64,000 bases of DNA from Osmia lignaria lignaria (GCF_051020975.1 NW_027478168.1:4402001-4466000), one strand, 5' to 3'; shown: positions 1-10,947, counted from the first letter of the stretch. The notes: generated from the letters alone by a model not told the origin. Translations and numbers: made by a program.

Positions 1-132
1 AACATAAAAAGTAGGAAACTTAATTCTCTACAAAAAAGGTCTCTTAACATTTTGCCATAGCTCGCTTCGTTTCCGAGATATTTGCAGATTTATCTCAAGG
101 GAAGGGGCCTGACGGACATATTTCGAGATATT

Positions 133-156
133 TCTTCTTCTTGTTGTTCTTCTTCT
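133..156 (+). repeat. Pyrimidine-rich mirror repeat in each monomer
   Basis: Arms TCTTCTTCTT and TTCTTCTTCT flank a GTTG centre, so bases 133-156 read the same forwards and backwards on one strand (a mirror repeat, not an inverted repeat). The arms are pure homopyrimidine. Mirror-symmetric pyrimidine tracts are the class of sequence able to form intramolecular triplex (H-DNA), but 10-nt arms are short and no structure is shown here. Most monomers keep it; variants include CTTCGTGTTG at about 9154 and 10120, TTGTGCTTC at about 41535, and loss of most of it in the 35-bp deletion monomers. Confidence 0.8.
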
Positions 157-189
157 GCACAGCTAAGCTGGAAGTGGCATTTGCGGCTC

Positions 190-199
190 GCACTAGTGC
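190..199. repeat. 10-bp palindrome GCACTAGTGC, polymorphic among monomers
   Basis: The sequence is a perfect dyad containing ACTAGT. A major alternative allele reads GCAATAGTGC and breaks the symmetry at one base. The palindrome allele usually travels with GCGGCTC just upstream, or with TTCCAGCTC plus a downstream GCAGCGT. The broken allele usually travels with GCAGCTC or TTCCAGCTC and GCAGAGT. Whether any protein binds this dyad is unknown. Confidence 0.8.
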
Positions 200-308
200 A
201 GCGTTATCTCAAAGAAAGGGGTCACGGTGTTTCTGTATCTCTATTATGTTGGTGCGGCTTCGGAACTTTTAAATATCTTGATATATCTCGAGAACTACGC
301 ATCTGATC

Positions 309-359
309 AAAAAATATCATAGAACATAAAAAGTAGGAAACTTAATTCTCTACAAAAAA
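309..359 (+). other. A-tract cluster across the monomer junction
   Basis: Runs of five or six A lie at 309-314, 328-332 and 354-359, straddling the chosen monomer boundary. Spacings of 19 and 26 bp are only roughly helical, so curvature is possible but not demonstrated. In the other leader haplotype the middle run becomes AAATTG. Confidence 0.45.
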
Positions 360-1610
360 GGTCTCTTAACATTTTGCCATAGCTCGCTTCCTTTCCGAGA
401 TATTTGCAGATTTATCTCAAGGGAAGGGGCCTGACGGACATATTTCGAGATATTTCTTCTTCTTGTTGTTCTTCTTCTGCACAGCTAAGCTGGAAGTGGC
501 ATTTGCGGCTCGCACTAGTGCAGAGTTATCTCAAAGAAAGGGGCCACGGTGTTTCTGTATCTCTATTATGTTGGTGCGGCTTCGGAACTTTTAAATATCT
601 CGATATATCTCGAAAACTACGCTTCTGATCAAAAAATATCATAGAACATAAATTGTAGGAAACATAATTCTCTACAAAAAAGGTCTCTTAGCATTTTGCC
701 ATAGCTCGCTTCGTTTCCGAGATATTTGCAGATATATCTGAAGGGAAAGGGGCTGACGGACATATTTCGAGATATTTCTTCTTCTTGTTGTTCTTCTTCT
801 GCACAGCTAAGCTGGAAGTGGCATTTGCGGCTCGCACTAGTGCAGAGTTATCTCAAAGAAAGGGGCCACGGTGTTTCTGTATCTCTATTATGTTGGTGCG
901 GCTTCGGAACTTTTAAATATCTCGATATATCTCGAAAACTACGCTTCTGATCAAAAAATATCATAGAACATAAATTGTAGGAACCATAATTCTCTACAAA
1001 AAAGGTCTCTTAACATTTTGCCATAGCTCGCTTCGTTTCCGAGATATTTGCAGATATATCTCAAGGGAAGGGGCCTGACGGACATATTTCGAGATATTTC
1101 TTCTTCTTGTTGTACTTCTTCTGCACAGCTAAGCTGGAAGTGGCATTTACAGCTCGCAATAGTGCAAAGTTATCTCAAAGAAAGGGGCGACGGTGTTTCT
1201 GTATCTCTATTATGTTGGTGCGGCTTCGGAACTTTTAAATATCTCGATATATCTCGAAAACTACGCTTCTGATCAAAAAATATCATAGAACATAAAAAGT
1301 AGGAAACTTAATTCTCTACAAAAAAGGTCTCTTAACATTTTGCCATAGCTCTCTTCGTTTCCGAGATATTTGCAGATTTATCTCAAGGGAAGGGGCCTGA
1401 CGGACATATTTCGAGATATTTCTTCTTCTTGTTGTTCTTCTTCTGCACAGCTAAGCTGGAAGTGGCATTTGCGGCTCGTACTAGTGCAGAGTTATCTCAA
1501 AGAAAGGGGCCACGGTGTTTCTGTATCTCTATTATGTTGGTGCGGCTTCGGAACTTTTAAATATCTTGATATATCTCGAGAACTACGCATCTGATCAAAA
1601 AATATCATAG
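323..1610 (+). repeat. 4-monomer higher-order unit I, copy 1
   Basis: Four successive monomers with distinct markers. The second has GAAGGGAAAGGGGCTGACGG, with GTCTCTTAGC in its leader. The third has TTGTACTTC, a TTTACAGCTC middle and GGGGCGACGG. The same order recurs 1288 bp later. Small differences exist, such as C at 391 against G at 1679. Confidence 0.9.
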
Positions 1611-2898
1611 AACATAAAAAGTAGGAAACTTAATTCTCTACAAAAAAGGTCTCTTAACATTTTGCCATAGCTCGCTTCGTTTCCGAGATATTTGCAGATT
1701 TATCTCAAGGGAAGGGGCCTGACGGACATATTTCGAGATATTTCTTCTTCTTGTTGTTCTTCTTCTGCACAGCTAAGCTGGAAGTGGCATTTGCGGCTCG
1801 CACTAGTGCAGAGTTATCTCAAAGAAAGGGGCCACGGTGTTTCTGTATCTCTATTATGTTGGTGCGGCTTCGGAACTTTTAAATATCTCGATATATCTCG
1901 AAAACTACGCTTCTGATCAAAAAATATCATAGAACATAAATTGTAGGAAACATAATTCTCTACAAAAAAGGTCTCTTAGCATTTTGCCATAGCTCGCTTC
2001 GTTTCCGAGATATTTGCAGATATATCTGAAGGGAAAGGGGCTGACGGACATATTTCGAGATATTTCTTCTTCTTGTTGTTCTTCTTCTGCACAGCTAAGC
2101 TGGAAGTGGCATTTGCGGCTCGCACTAGTGCAGAGTTATCTCAAAGAAAGGGGCCACGGTGTTTCTGTATCTCTATTATGTTGGTGCGGCTTCGGAACTT
2201 TTAAATATCTCGATATATCTCGAAAACTACGCTTCTGATCAAAAAATATCATAGAACATAAATTGTAGGAACCATAATTCTCTACAAAAAAGGTCTCTTA
2301 ACATTTTGCCATAGCTCGCTTCGTTTCCGAGATATTTGCAGATATATCTCAAGGGAAGGGGCCTGACGGACATATTTCGAGATATTTCTTCTTCTTGTTG
2401 TACTTCTTCTGCACAGCTAAGCTGGAAGTGGCATTTACAGCTCGCAATAGTGCAAAGTTATCTCAAAGAAAGGGGCGACGGTGTTTCTGTATCTCTATTA
2501 TGTTGGTGCGGCTTCGGAACTTTTAAATATCTCGATATATCTCGAAAACTACGCTTCTGATCAAAAAATATCATAGAACATAAAAAGTAGGAAACTTAAT
2601 TCTCTACAAAAAAGGTCTCTTAACATTTTGCCATAGCTCTCTTCGTTTCCGAGATATTTGCAGATTTATCTCAAGGGAAGGGGCCTGACGGACATATTTC
2701 GAGATATTTCTTCTTCTTGTTGTTCTTCTTCTGCACAGCTAAGCTGGAAGTGGCATTTGCGGCTCGCACTAGTGCAGAGTTATCTCAAAGAAAGGGGCCA
2801 CGGTGTTTCTGTATCTCTATTATGTTGGTGCGGCTTCGGAACTTTTAAATATCTCGATATATCTCGAAAACTACGCTTCTGATCAAAAAATATCATAG
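1611..2898 (+). repeat. 4-monomer higher-order unit I, copy 2
   Basis: This repeats the marker order of 323-1610 at +1288 bp. The last monomer ends with the AAAACTACGCTTC form where copy 1 ends with GAGAACTACGCATC, so homology stops inside that monomer. This is what an exchange between misaligned monomers would leave. Confidence 0.9.
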
Positions 2899-3220
2899 AA
2901 CATAAATTGTAGGAAACATAATTCTCTACAAAAAAGGTCTCTTAACATTTTGCCATAGCTCGCTTCGTTTCCGAGATATTTGCAGATATATCTCAAGGGA
3001 AGGGGCCTGACGGACATATTTCGAGATATTTCTTCTTCTTGTTGTTCTTCTTCTGCACAGCTAACCTGGAAGTGGCATTTGCAGCTCGCAATAGTGCAGA
3101 GTTATCTCAAAGAAAGGGGCCACGGTGTTTCTGTATCTCTATTATGTTGGTGCGGCTTCGGAACTTTTAAATATCTTGATATATCTCGAGAACTACGCAT
3201 CTGATCAAAAAATATCATAG
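2899..3220 (+). repeat. Monomer with GCTAACCTGG variant
   Basis: A single monomer marked by CTAACCTGG in place of CTAAGCTGG, followed by a leader with GTGGGAAAC. The same pair of markers recurs at about 7250 and 7419, so monomers 9-10 and 22-23 share ancestry although 4.2 kb apart. Confidence 0.8.
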
Positions 3221-4508
3221 AACATAAAAAGTGGGAAACTTAATTCTCTACAAGAAAGGTCTCTTAACATTTTGCCATAGCTCGGTTCGTTTCCGAGATA
3301 TTTGCAGATTTATCTCAAGGGAAGGGGCCTGACGGACATATTTCGAGATATTTCTTCTTCTTGTTGTTCTTCTTCTGCACAGCTAAGCTGGAAGTGGCAT
3401 TTGCAGCTCGCAATAGTGCAGAGTTATCTCAAAGAAAGGGGCCACGGTGTTTCTGTATCTCTATTATGTTGGTGCGGCTTCGGAACTTTTAAATATCTTG
3501 ATATATCTCGAGAACTGCGCATCTGATCAAAAAATATCATAGAACATAAAAAGTAGGAAACTTAATTCTCTACAAAAAAGGTCTCTTAACATTTTGCCAT
3601 AGCTCGCTTAGTTTCCGAGATATTTGCAGATTTATCTCAAGGGAAGGGGCCTGACGGACATATTTCGAGATATTTCTTCTTCTTGTTGTTCTTCTTCTGC
3701 ACAGCTAAGCTGGAAGTGGCATTTGCGGCTCGCACTAGTGCAGAGTTATCTCAAAGAAAGGGGCCACGGTGTTTCTGTATCTCTATTATGTTGTTGCGGC
3801 TTCGGAACTTTTAAATATCTTGATATATCTCGAGAACTACGCATCTGATCAAAGAATATCATAGAACATAAAAAGTAGGAAACTTAATTCTCTACAAAAA
3901 AGGTCTCTTAACATTTTGCCATAGCTCTCTTCGTTTCCGAGATATTTGCAGATTTATCTCAAGGGAAGGGGCCTGACGGACATATTTCGAGATATTTCTT
4001 CTTCTTGTTGTTCTTCTTCTGCACAGCTAAGCTGGAAGTGGCATTTGCAGCTCGCAATAGTGCAGAGTTATCTCAAAGAAAGGGGCCACGGTGTTTCTGT
4101 ATCTCTATTATGTTGGTGCGGCTTCGGAACTTTTAAATATCTTGATATATCTCGAGAACTGCGCATCTGATCAAAAAATATCATAGAACATAAAAAGTAG
4201 GAAACTTAATTCTCTACAAAAAAGGTCTCTTAACATTTTGCCATAGCTCGCTTCGTTTCCGAGATATTTGCAGATTTATCTCAAGGGAAGGGGCCTGACG
4301 GACATATTTCGAGATATTTCTTCTTCTTGTTGTTCTTCTTCTGCACAGCTAAGCTGGAAGTGGCATTTGCGGCTCGCACTAGTGCAGAGTTATCTCAAAG
4401 AAAGGGGCCACGGTGTTTCTGTATCTCTATTATGTTGTTGCGGCTTCGGAACTTTTAAATATCTTGATATATCTCGAGAACTACGCATCTGATCAAAAAA
4501 TATCATAG
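3221..4508 (+). repeat. Dimer (644 bp) duplicated in tandem
   Basis: Monomers alternate. Those at 3221 and 3865 have the GCAATAGTGC middle and end GAACTGCGCATC. Those at 3543 and 4187 have the palindrome middle and the rare ATGTTGTTGCGG. Period is 644 bp. The copies are close but not identical (CTTAGTTTCC near 3608 against CTTCGTTTCC in the second copy). Confidence 0.85.
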
Positions 4509-5796
4509 AACATAAAAAGTAGGATACTTAATTCTCTACAAAAAAGGTCTCTTAACATTTTGCCATAGCTCGCTTCGTTTCCGAGATATTTGCAGATTTA
4601 TCTCAAGGGAAGGGGCCTGACGGACATATTTCGAGATATTTCTTCTTCTTGTTGTTCTTCTTCTGCACAGCTAAGCTGGAAGTGGCATTTGCGGCTCGCA
4701 CTAGTGCAGAGTTATCTCAAAGAAAGGGGCCACGGTGTTTCTGTATCTCTATTATGTTGGTGCGGCTTCGGAACTTTTAAATATCTCGATATATCTCGAA
4801 AACTACGCTTCTGATCAAAAAATATCATAGAACGTAAATTGTAGGAAACATAATTCTCTACAAAAAAGGTCTCTTAGCATTTTGCCATAGCTCGCTTCGT
4901 TTCCGAGATATTTGCAGATTTATCTCAAGGGAAGGGGCCTGACGCACCTATTTCGAGATATTTCTTCTTCTTGTTGTTCTTCTTCTGCACAGCTAAGCTG
5001 GAAGTGGCATTTGCGGCTCGCACTAGTGCACAGTTATCTCAAAGAAAGGGGCCACGGTGTTTCTGTATCTCTATTATGTTGGTGCGGCTTCGGAACTTTT
5101 AAATATCTTGATATATCTCGAGAACTACGCATCTGATCAAAGAATATCATAGAACATAAAAAGTAGCAAACTTAATTCTCTACAAAAAAGGTCTCTTAAC
5201 ATTTTGCCATAGCTCTCTTCGTTTCCGAGATATTTGCAGATTTATCTCAAGGGAAGGGGCCTGACGGACATATTTCGAGATATTTCTTCTTCTTGTTGTT
5301 CTTCTTCTGCACAGCTAAGCTGGAAGTGGCATTTGCAGCTCGCAATAGTGCAGAGTTATCTCAAAGAAAGGGGCCACGATGTTTCTGTATCTCTATTATG
5401 TTGGTGCGGCTTCGGAACTTTTAAATATCTTGATATATCTCGAGAACTGCGCATCTGATCAAAAAATATCATAGAACATAAAAAGTAGGAAACTTAATTC
5501 TCTACAAAAAAGGTCTCTTAACATTTTGCCATAGCTCTCTTCGTTTCCGAGATATTTGCAGATTTATCTCAAGGGAAGGGGCATGACGGACATATTTCGA
5601 GATATTTCTTCTTCTTGTTGTTCTTCTTCTGCACGGCTAAGCTGGTAGTGGCATTTGCGGCTCGCACTAGTGCAGAGTTATCTCAAAGAAAGGGGCCACG
5701 GTGTTTCTGTATCTCTATTATGTTGGTGCGGCTTCGGAACTTTTAAATATCTCGATATATCTCGAAAACTACGCTTCTGATCAAAAAATATCATAG
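4509..5796 (+). repeat. 4-monomer higher-order unit II, copy 1
   Basis: Markers in order: AACGTAAATTG leader, GACGCACCTATTTCG with GTGCACAGTT, AAAGAATATC and GTAGCAAAC, CCACGATG, then a monomer with GCACGGCTAAGCTGGTAGTGG. The period of 1288 bp matches unit I, but the monomers are different, so this is a separate 4-mer amplification. Confidence 0.9.
5475..5796 (+). repeat. Monomer with GGTAGTGG variant
   Basis: CTGGAAGTGG is changed to CTGGTAGTGG, and ACAGCTAAG to ACGGCTAAG. The change puts an in-frame TAG in the otherwise open 74-codon frame. The identical variant monomer is at 6763-7084, carried along in the 4-mer duplication. Confidence 0.85.
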
Positions 5797-7084
5797 AACA
5801 TAAATTGTAGGAAACATAATTCTCTACAAAAAAGGTCTCTTAACATTTTGCCATAGCTCGCTTCGTTTCCGAGATATTTGCAGATATATCTCAAGGGAAG
5901 GGGCCTGACGGACATATTTCGAGATATTTCTTCTTCTTGTTGTTCTTCTTCTGCACAGCTAAGCTGGAAGTGGCATTTGCGGCTCGCACTAGTGCAGAGT
6001 TATCTCAAAGAAAGGGGCCACGGTGTTTCTGTATCTCTATTATGTTGGTGCGGCTTCGGAACTTTTAAATATCTCGATATATCTCGAAAACTACGCTTCT
6101 GATCAAAAAATATCATAGAACGTAAATTGTAGGAAACATAATTCTCTACAAAAAAGGTCTCTTAGCATTTTGCCATAGCTCGCTTCGTTTCCGAGATATT
6201 TGCAGATTTATCTCAAGGGAAGGGGCCTGACGCACCTATTTCGAGATATTTCTTCTTCTTGTTGTTCTTCTTCTGCACAGCTAAGCTGGAAGTGGCATTT
6301 GCGGCTCGCACTAGTGCACAGTTATCTCAAAGAAAGGGGCCACGGTGTTTCTGTATCTCTATTATGTTGGTGCGGCTTCGGAACTTTTAAATATCTTGAT
6401 ATATCTCGAGAACTACGCATCTGATCAAAGAATATCATAGAACATAAAAAGTAGCAAACTTAATTCTCTACAAAAAAGGTCTCTTAACATTTTGCCATAG
6501 CTCTCTTCGTTTCCGAGATATTTGCAGATTTATCTCAAGGGAAGGGGCATGACGGACATATTTCGAGATATTTCTTCTTCTTGTTGTTCTTCTTCTGCAC
6601 AGCTAAGCTGGAAGTGGCATTTGCAGCTCGCAATAGTGCAGAGTTATCTCAAAGAAAGGGGCCACGATGTTTCTGTATCTCTATTATGTTGGTGCGGCTT
6701 CGGAACTTTTAAATATCTTGATATATCTCGAGAACTGCGCATCTGATCAAAAAATATCATAGAACATAAAAAGTAGGAAACTTAATTCTCTACAAAAAAG
6801 GTCTCTTAACATTTTGCCATAGCTCTCTTCGTTTCCGAGATATTTGCAGATTTATCTCAAGGGAAGGGGCATGACGGACATATTTCGAGATATTTCTTCT
6901 TCTTGTTGTTCTTCTTCTGCACGGCTAAGCTGGTAGTGGCATTTGCGGCTCGCACTAGTGCAGAGTTATCTCAAAGAAAGGGGCCACGGTGTTTCTGTAT
7001 CTCTATTATGTTGGTGCGGCTTCGGAACTTTTAAATATCTCGATATATCTCGAAAACTACGCTTCTGATCAAAAAATATCATAG
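5797..7084 (+). repeat. 4-monomer higher-order unit II, copy 2
   Basis: This repeats the marker series of 4509-5796 at +1288 bp. Visible differences include GGGGCATGACGG in the third monomer where copy 1 has GGGGCCTGACGG, and GATATATCTC against GATTTATCTC in the first. Confidence 0.9.
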
Positions 7085-9015
7085 AACATAAATTGTAGGA
7101 AACATAATTCTCTACAAAAAAGGTCTCTTAACATTTTGCCATAGCTCGCTTCGTTTCCGAGATATTTGCAGATATATCTCAAGGGAAGGGGCCTGACGGA
7201 CATATTTCGAGATATTTCTTCTTCTTGTTGTTCTTCTTCTGCACAGCTAACCTGGAAGTGGCATTTGCAGCTCGCAATAGTGCAGAGTTATCTCAAAGAA
7301 AGGGGCCACGGTGTTTCTGTATCTCTATTATGTTGGTGCGGCTTCGGAACTTTTAAATATCTTGATATATCTCGAGAACTACGCATCTGATCAAAAAATA
7401 TCATAGAACATAAAAAGTGGGAAACTTAATTCTCTACAAAAAAGGTCTCTTAACATTTTGCCATAGCTCGCTTCGTTTCCGAGATATTTGCAGATTTATC
7501 TCAAGGGAAGGGGCCTGACGGACATATTTCGAGATATTTCTTCTTCTTGTTGTTCTTCTTCTGCACAGCTAAGCTGGAAGTGGCATTTGCAGCTCGCAAT
7601 AGTGCAGAGTTATCTCAAAGAAGGGGGCCACGGTGTTTCCGTATCTCTATTATGTTGGTGCGGCTTCGGAACTTTTAAATATCTTGATATATCTCGAGAA
7701 CTACGCATCTGATCAAAAAATATCATAGAACATAAAAAGTAGGAAACTTAATTCTCTACAGAAAAGGTCTCTTAACATTTTGCCATAGCTCTCTTCGTTT
7801 CCGAGATATTTGCAGATTTATCTCAAGGGAAGGGTCCTGACGGACATATTTCGAGATATTTCTTATTCTTGTTGTTTTTCTTCTGCACAGCTAAGTTGGA
7901 AGTGGCATTTGCAGCTCGCAATAGTGCAGAGTTATCTCAAAGAAAGGGGCCACGGTGTTTCTGTATCTCTATTATGTTGGTGCGGCTTCGGAACTTTTAA
8001 ATATCTTGATATATCTCGAGAACTACGCATCTGATCAAAAAATATCATAGAACATAAAAAGTAGGAAACTTAATTCTCTACAAAAACGGTCTCTTAACAT
8101 TTTGCCATAGCTCGCTTCGTTTCCGAGATATTTGCAGATTTATCTCAAGGGAAGGGGTTGACGCACCTATTTCGAGATATTTCTTCTTCTTGTTGTTCTT
8201 CTTCTGCACAGCTAAGCTGGAAGTGGCATTTGCGGCTCGCACTAGTGCACAGTTATCTCAAAGAAAGGGGCCACGGTGTTTCTGTATCTCTATTATGTTG
8301 GTGCGGCTTCGGAACTTTTAAATATCTTGATATATCTCGAGAACTACGCATCTGATCAAAGAATATCATAGAACATAAAAAGTAGGAAACTTAATTCTCT
8401 ACAAAAAAGGTCTCTTAACATTTTGCCATAGCTCTCTTCGTTTCCGAGATATTTGCAGATTTATCTCAAGGGAAGGGGCCTGACGGACATATTTCGAGAT
8501 ATTTCTTCTTCTTGTTGTTCTTCTTCTGCACAGCTAAGCTGGAAGTGGCATTTGCAGCTCGCAATAGTGCAGAGTTATCTCAAAGAAAGGGGCCACGGTG
8601 TTTCTGTATCTCTATTATGTTGGTGCGGCTTCGGAACTTTTAAATATCTTGATATATCTCGAGAACTACGCATCTGATCAAAAAATATCATAGAACATAA
8701 AAAGTAGGATACTTAATTCTCTACAAAAAAGGTCTCTTAACATTTTGCCATAGCTCGCTTCGTTTCCGAGATATTTGCAGATTTATCTCAAGGGAAGGGG
8801 CCTGACGGACATATTTCGAGATATTTCTTCTTCTTGTTGTTCTTCTTCTGCACAGCTAAGCTGGAAGTGGCATTTGCGGCTCGCACTAGTGCAGAGTTAT
8901 CTCAAAGAAAGGGGCCACGGTGTTTCTGTATCTCTATTATGTTGGTGCGGCTTCGGAACTTTTAAATATCTTGATATATCTCGAGAACTGCGCATCTGAT
9001 CAAAAAATATCATAG
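7085..9015 (+). repeat. Six mixed monomers between higher-order blocks
   Basis: Monomers 22-27 show no clear short internal period. The first two resemble 2899-3542. The third has several private changes (AGGGTCCTGACGG, TTATTCTTGTTGTTTTTC). The fourth is 321 bp long and resembles the GACGCACC monomer of unit II. The rest are common forms. Confidence 0.8.
8051..8371 (+). repeat. 321-bp monomer (1-bp deletion)
   Basis: GGGGCCTGACGCACC seen in its relatives is GGGGTTGACGCACC here: one base lost and one substituted near 8158. It shifts the phase of every monomer to the right by one base. Confidence 0.85.
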
Positions 9016-10947
9016 AACATAAAAAGTAGGAAACTTAATTCTCTACAAAAAAGGTCTCTTAACATTTTGCCATAGCTCGCTTCGTTTCCGAGATATTTGC
9101 AGATTTATCTCAAGGGAAGGGGCCTGACGGACATATTTCGAGATATTTCTTCTTCGTGTTGTTCTTCTTCTGCACAGCTAAACTGGAAGTGGCATTTCCA
9201 GCTCGCACTAGTGCAGAGTTATCTCAAAGAAAGGGGCCACGGTGTTTCCGTATCTCTATTATGTTGGTGCGGCTTCGGAACTTTTAAATATCTCGATATA
9301 TCTCGAAAACTACGCATCTGATCAAAAAATATCATAGAACATAAAAAGTAGGAAACTTAATTCTCTACAAAAAAGGTCTCTTAACATTTTGCCATAGCTC
9401 TCTTCGTTTCCGAGATATTTGCAGATTTATCTCAAGGGAAGGGGCATGACGGACATATTTCGAGATATTTCTTCTTCTTGTTGTTCTTCTTCTGCACAGC
9501 TAAGCTGGAAGTGGCATTTGCGGCTCGCACTAGTGCAGAGTTATCTCAAAGAAAGGGGCCACGGTGTTTCTGTATCTCTATTATGTTGGTGCGGCTTCGG
9601 AACTTTTAAATATCTCGATATATCTCGAAAACTACGCTTCTGATCAAAAAATATCATAGAACATAAATTGTAGGAAACATAATTCTCTACAAAAAAGGTC
9701 TCTTAACATTTTGCCATAGCTCGCTTCGTTTCCGAGATATTTGCAGATTTATCTCAAGGGAAGGGGCCTGACGGACATATTTCGAGATATTTCTTCTTCT
9801 TGTTGTTCTTCTTCTGCACAGCTAAGCTGGAAGTGGCATTTGCGGCTCGCACTAGTGCAGAGTTATCTCAAAGAAAGGGGCCACGGTGTTTCTGTATCTC
9901 TATTATGTTGGTGCGGCTTCGGAACTTTTAAATATCTTGATATATCTCGAGAACTGCGCATCTGATCAAAAAATAGCATAGAACATAAAAAGTAGGAAAC
10001 TTAATTCTCTACAAAAAAGGTCTCTTAACATTTTGCCATAGCTCGCTTCGTTTCCGAGATATTTGCAGATTTATCTCAAGGGAAGGGGCCTGACGGACAT
10101 ATTTCGAGATATTTCTTCTTCGTGTTGTTCTTCTTCTGCACAGCTAAACTGGAAGTGGCATTTCCAGCTCGCACTAGTGCAGAGTTATCTCAAAGAAAGG
10201 GGCCACGGTGTTTCCGTATCTCTATTATGTTGGTGCGGCTTCGGAACTTTTAAATATCTCGATATATCTCGAAAACTACGCATCTGATCAAAAAATATCA
10301 TAGAACATAAAAAGTAGGAAACTTAATTCTCTACAAAAAAGGTCTCTTAACATTTTGCCATAGCTCTCTTCGTTTCCGAGATATTTGCAGATTTATCTCA
10401 AGGGAAGGGGCATGACGGACATATTTCGAGATATTTCTTCTTCTTGTTGTTCTTCTTCTGCACAGCTAAGCTGGAAGTGGCATTTGCGGCTCGCACTAGT
10501 GCAGAGTTATCTCAAAGAAAGGGGCCACGGTGTTTCTGTATCTCTATTATGTTGGTGCGGCTTCGGAACTTTTAAATATCTCGATATATCTCGAAAACTA
10601 CGCTTCTGATCAAAAAATATCATAGAACATAAATTGTAGGAAACATAATTCTCTACAAAAAAGGTCTCTTAACATTTTGCCATAGCTCTCTTCGTTTCCG
10701 AGATATTTGCAGATTTATCTCAAGGGAAGGGGCCTGACGGACATATTTCGAGATATTTCTTCTTCTTGTTGTTCTTCTTCTGCACAGCTAAGCTGGAAGT
10801 GGCATTTGCAGCTCGCAATAGTGCAGAGTTATCTCAAAGAAAGGGGCCACGGTGTTTCTGTATCTCTATTATGTTGGTGCGGCTTCGGAACTTTTAAATA
10901 TCTTGATATATCTCGAGAACTACGCATCTGATCAAAAAATATCATAG
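9016..10947 (+). repeat. Trimer (966 bp) duplicated in tandem
   Basis: Monomers at 9016 and 9982 share CTTCGTGTTG, TTTCCAGCTCGCACTAG, GTTTCCGTATC and the mixed 3' end AAAACTACGCATC. Monomers at 9338 and 10304 share GGGGCATGACGG. The third members differ (GCGGCTC against GCAGCTC), so homology decays at the right end. Confidence 0.85.

Larger units (their letters stand above)
83..227 (+). repeat. Internal direct duplication inside the monomer (83-115 and 197-227)
   Basis: Two segments 114 bp apart share the pattern TGCAG, two variable bases, TTATCTCAA, then a G/A-rich stretch ending GGGGCC and ACGG. The second segment is 2 bp shorter (GGGGCC-ACGG in most copies against GGGGCCTGACGG). The same pair is present in nearly every monomer in the window. 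This suggests that the 322-bp unit contains an older, shorter duplication. Only these roughly 30 bp are clearly alike; the flanks are not obviously related by eye. Confidence 0.75.
74..291. repeat. Inverted CGAGATAT / ATATCTCG words across the monomer
   Basis: CGAGATATTT occurs directly repeated at 74-83 and 124-133. Its reverse complement AAATATCTCG occurs near the other end (271-280, one mismatch in this copy, AAATATCTTG; exact in the copies with the ATATCTCGATATATCTCGAAAA form), followed by ATATCTCG at 283-290. Left and right halves can therefore pair as a long-range stem on one strand, or offer several copies of one word in both orientations. Some monomers change the second left word to CGTGATAT (for example near 40226). 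Confidence 0.7.
1..322 (+). repeat. Reference satellite monomer (copy 0)
   Basis: This is the first full period in the phase used here, from AACATAAAAAGTAGG to ATATCATAG. It has 129 G or C of 322 (40%). Order of parts: A-rich leader (1-60), CpG-bearing CTCGCTTCGTTTCCGAG (61-77), first CGAGATATTT (74-83), first TTATCTCAA motif (90-98), second CGAGATATTT (124-133), pyrimidine mirror repeat (133-156), GCTAAGCTGG region, palindrome GCACTAGTGC (190-199), second TTATCTCAA motif (204-212), GGTGCGGCTTCGGAAC (251-266), AT-rich ATATCTTGATATATCTCGAG (273-292), and TGATCA (304-309). The length is close to two nucleosome repeats, a common size class for satellites. Confidence 0.95.

Noticed and set aside
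61..80. CENP-B box
   Set aside because: CTTCGTTTCCGAGA has the TTCG start but lacks the required central A and CGGG positions.
105..130. Hammerhead ribozyme core, known from some animal satellites
   Set aside because: CCTGACGGAC resembles the CUGANGA box but has G where the final A is needed, and many copies read CCTAACGG. No suitably placed GAAA with flanking stems was found; CTGATCA also fails the box.
1..322. tRNA-derived SINE or Pol III promoter
   Set aside because: No match to the GGTTCGANTCC B box in the monomer and no poly-A tail or target-site duplications; the unit occurs only as tandem copies here.
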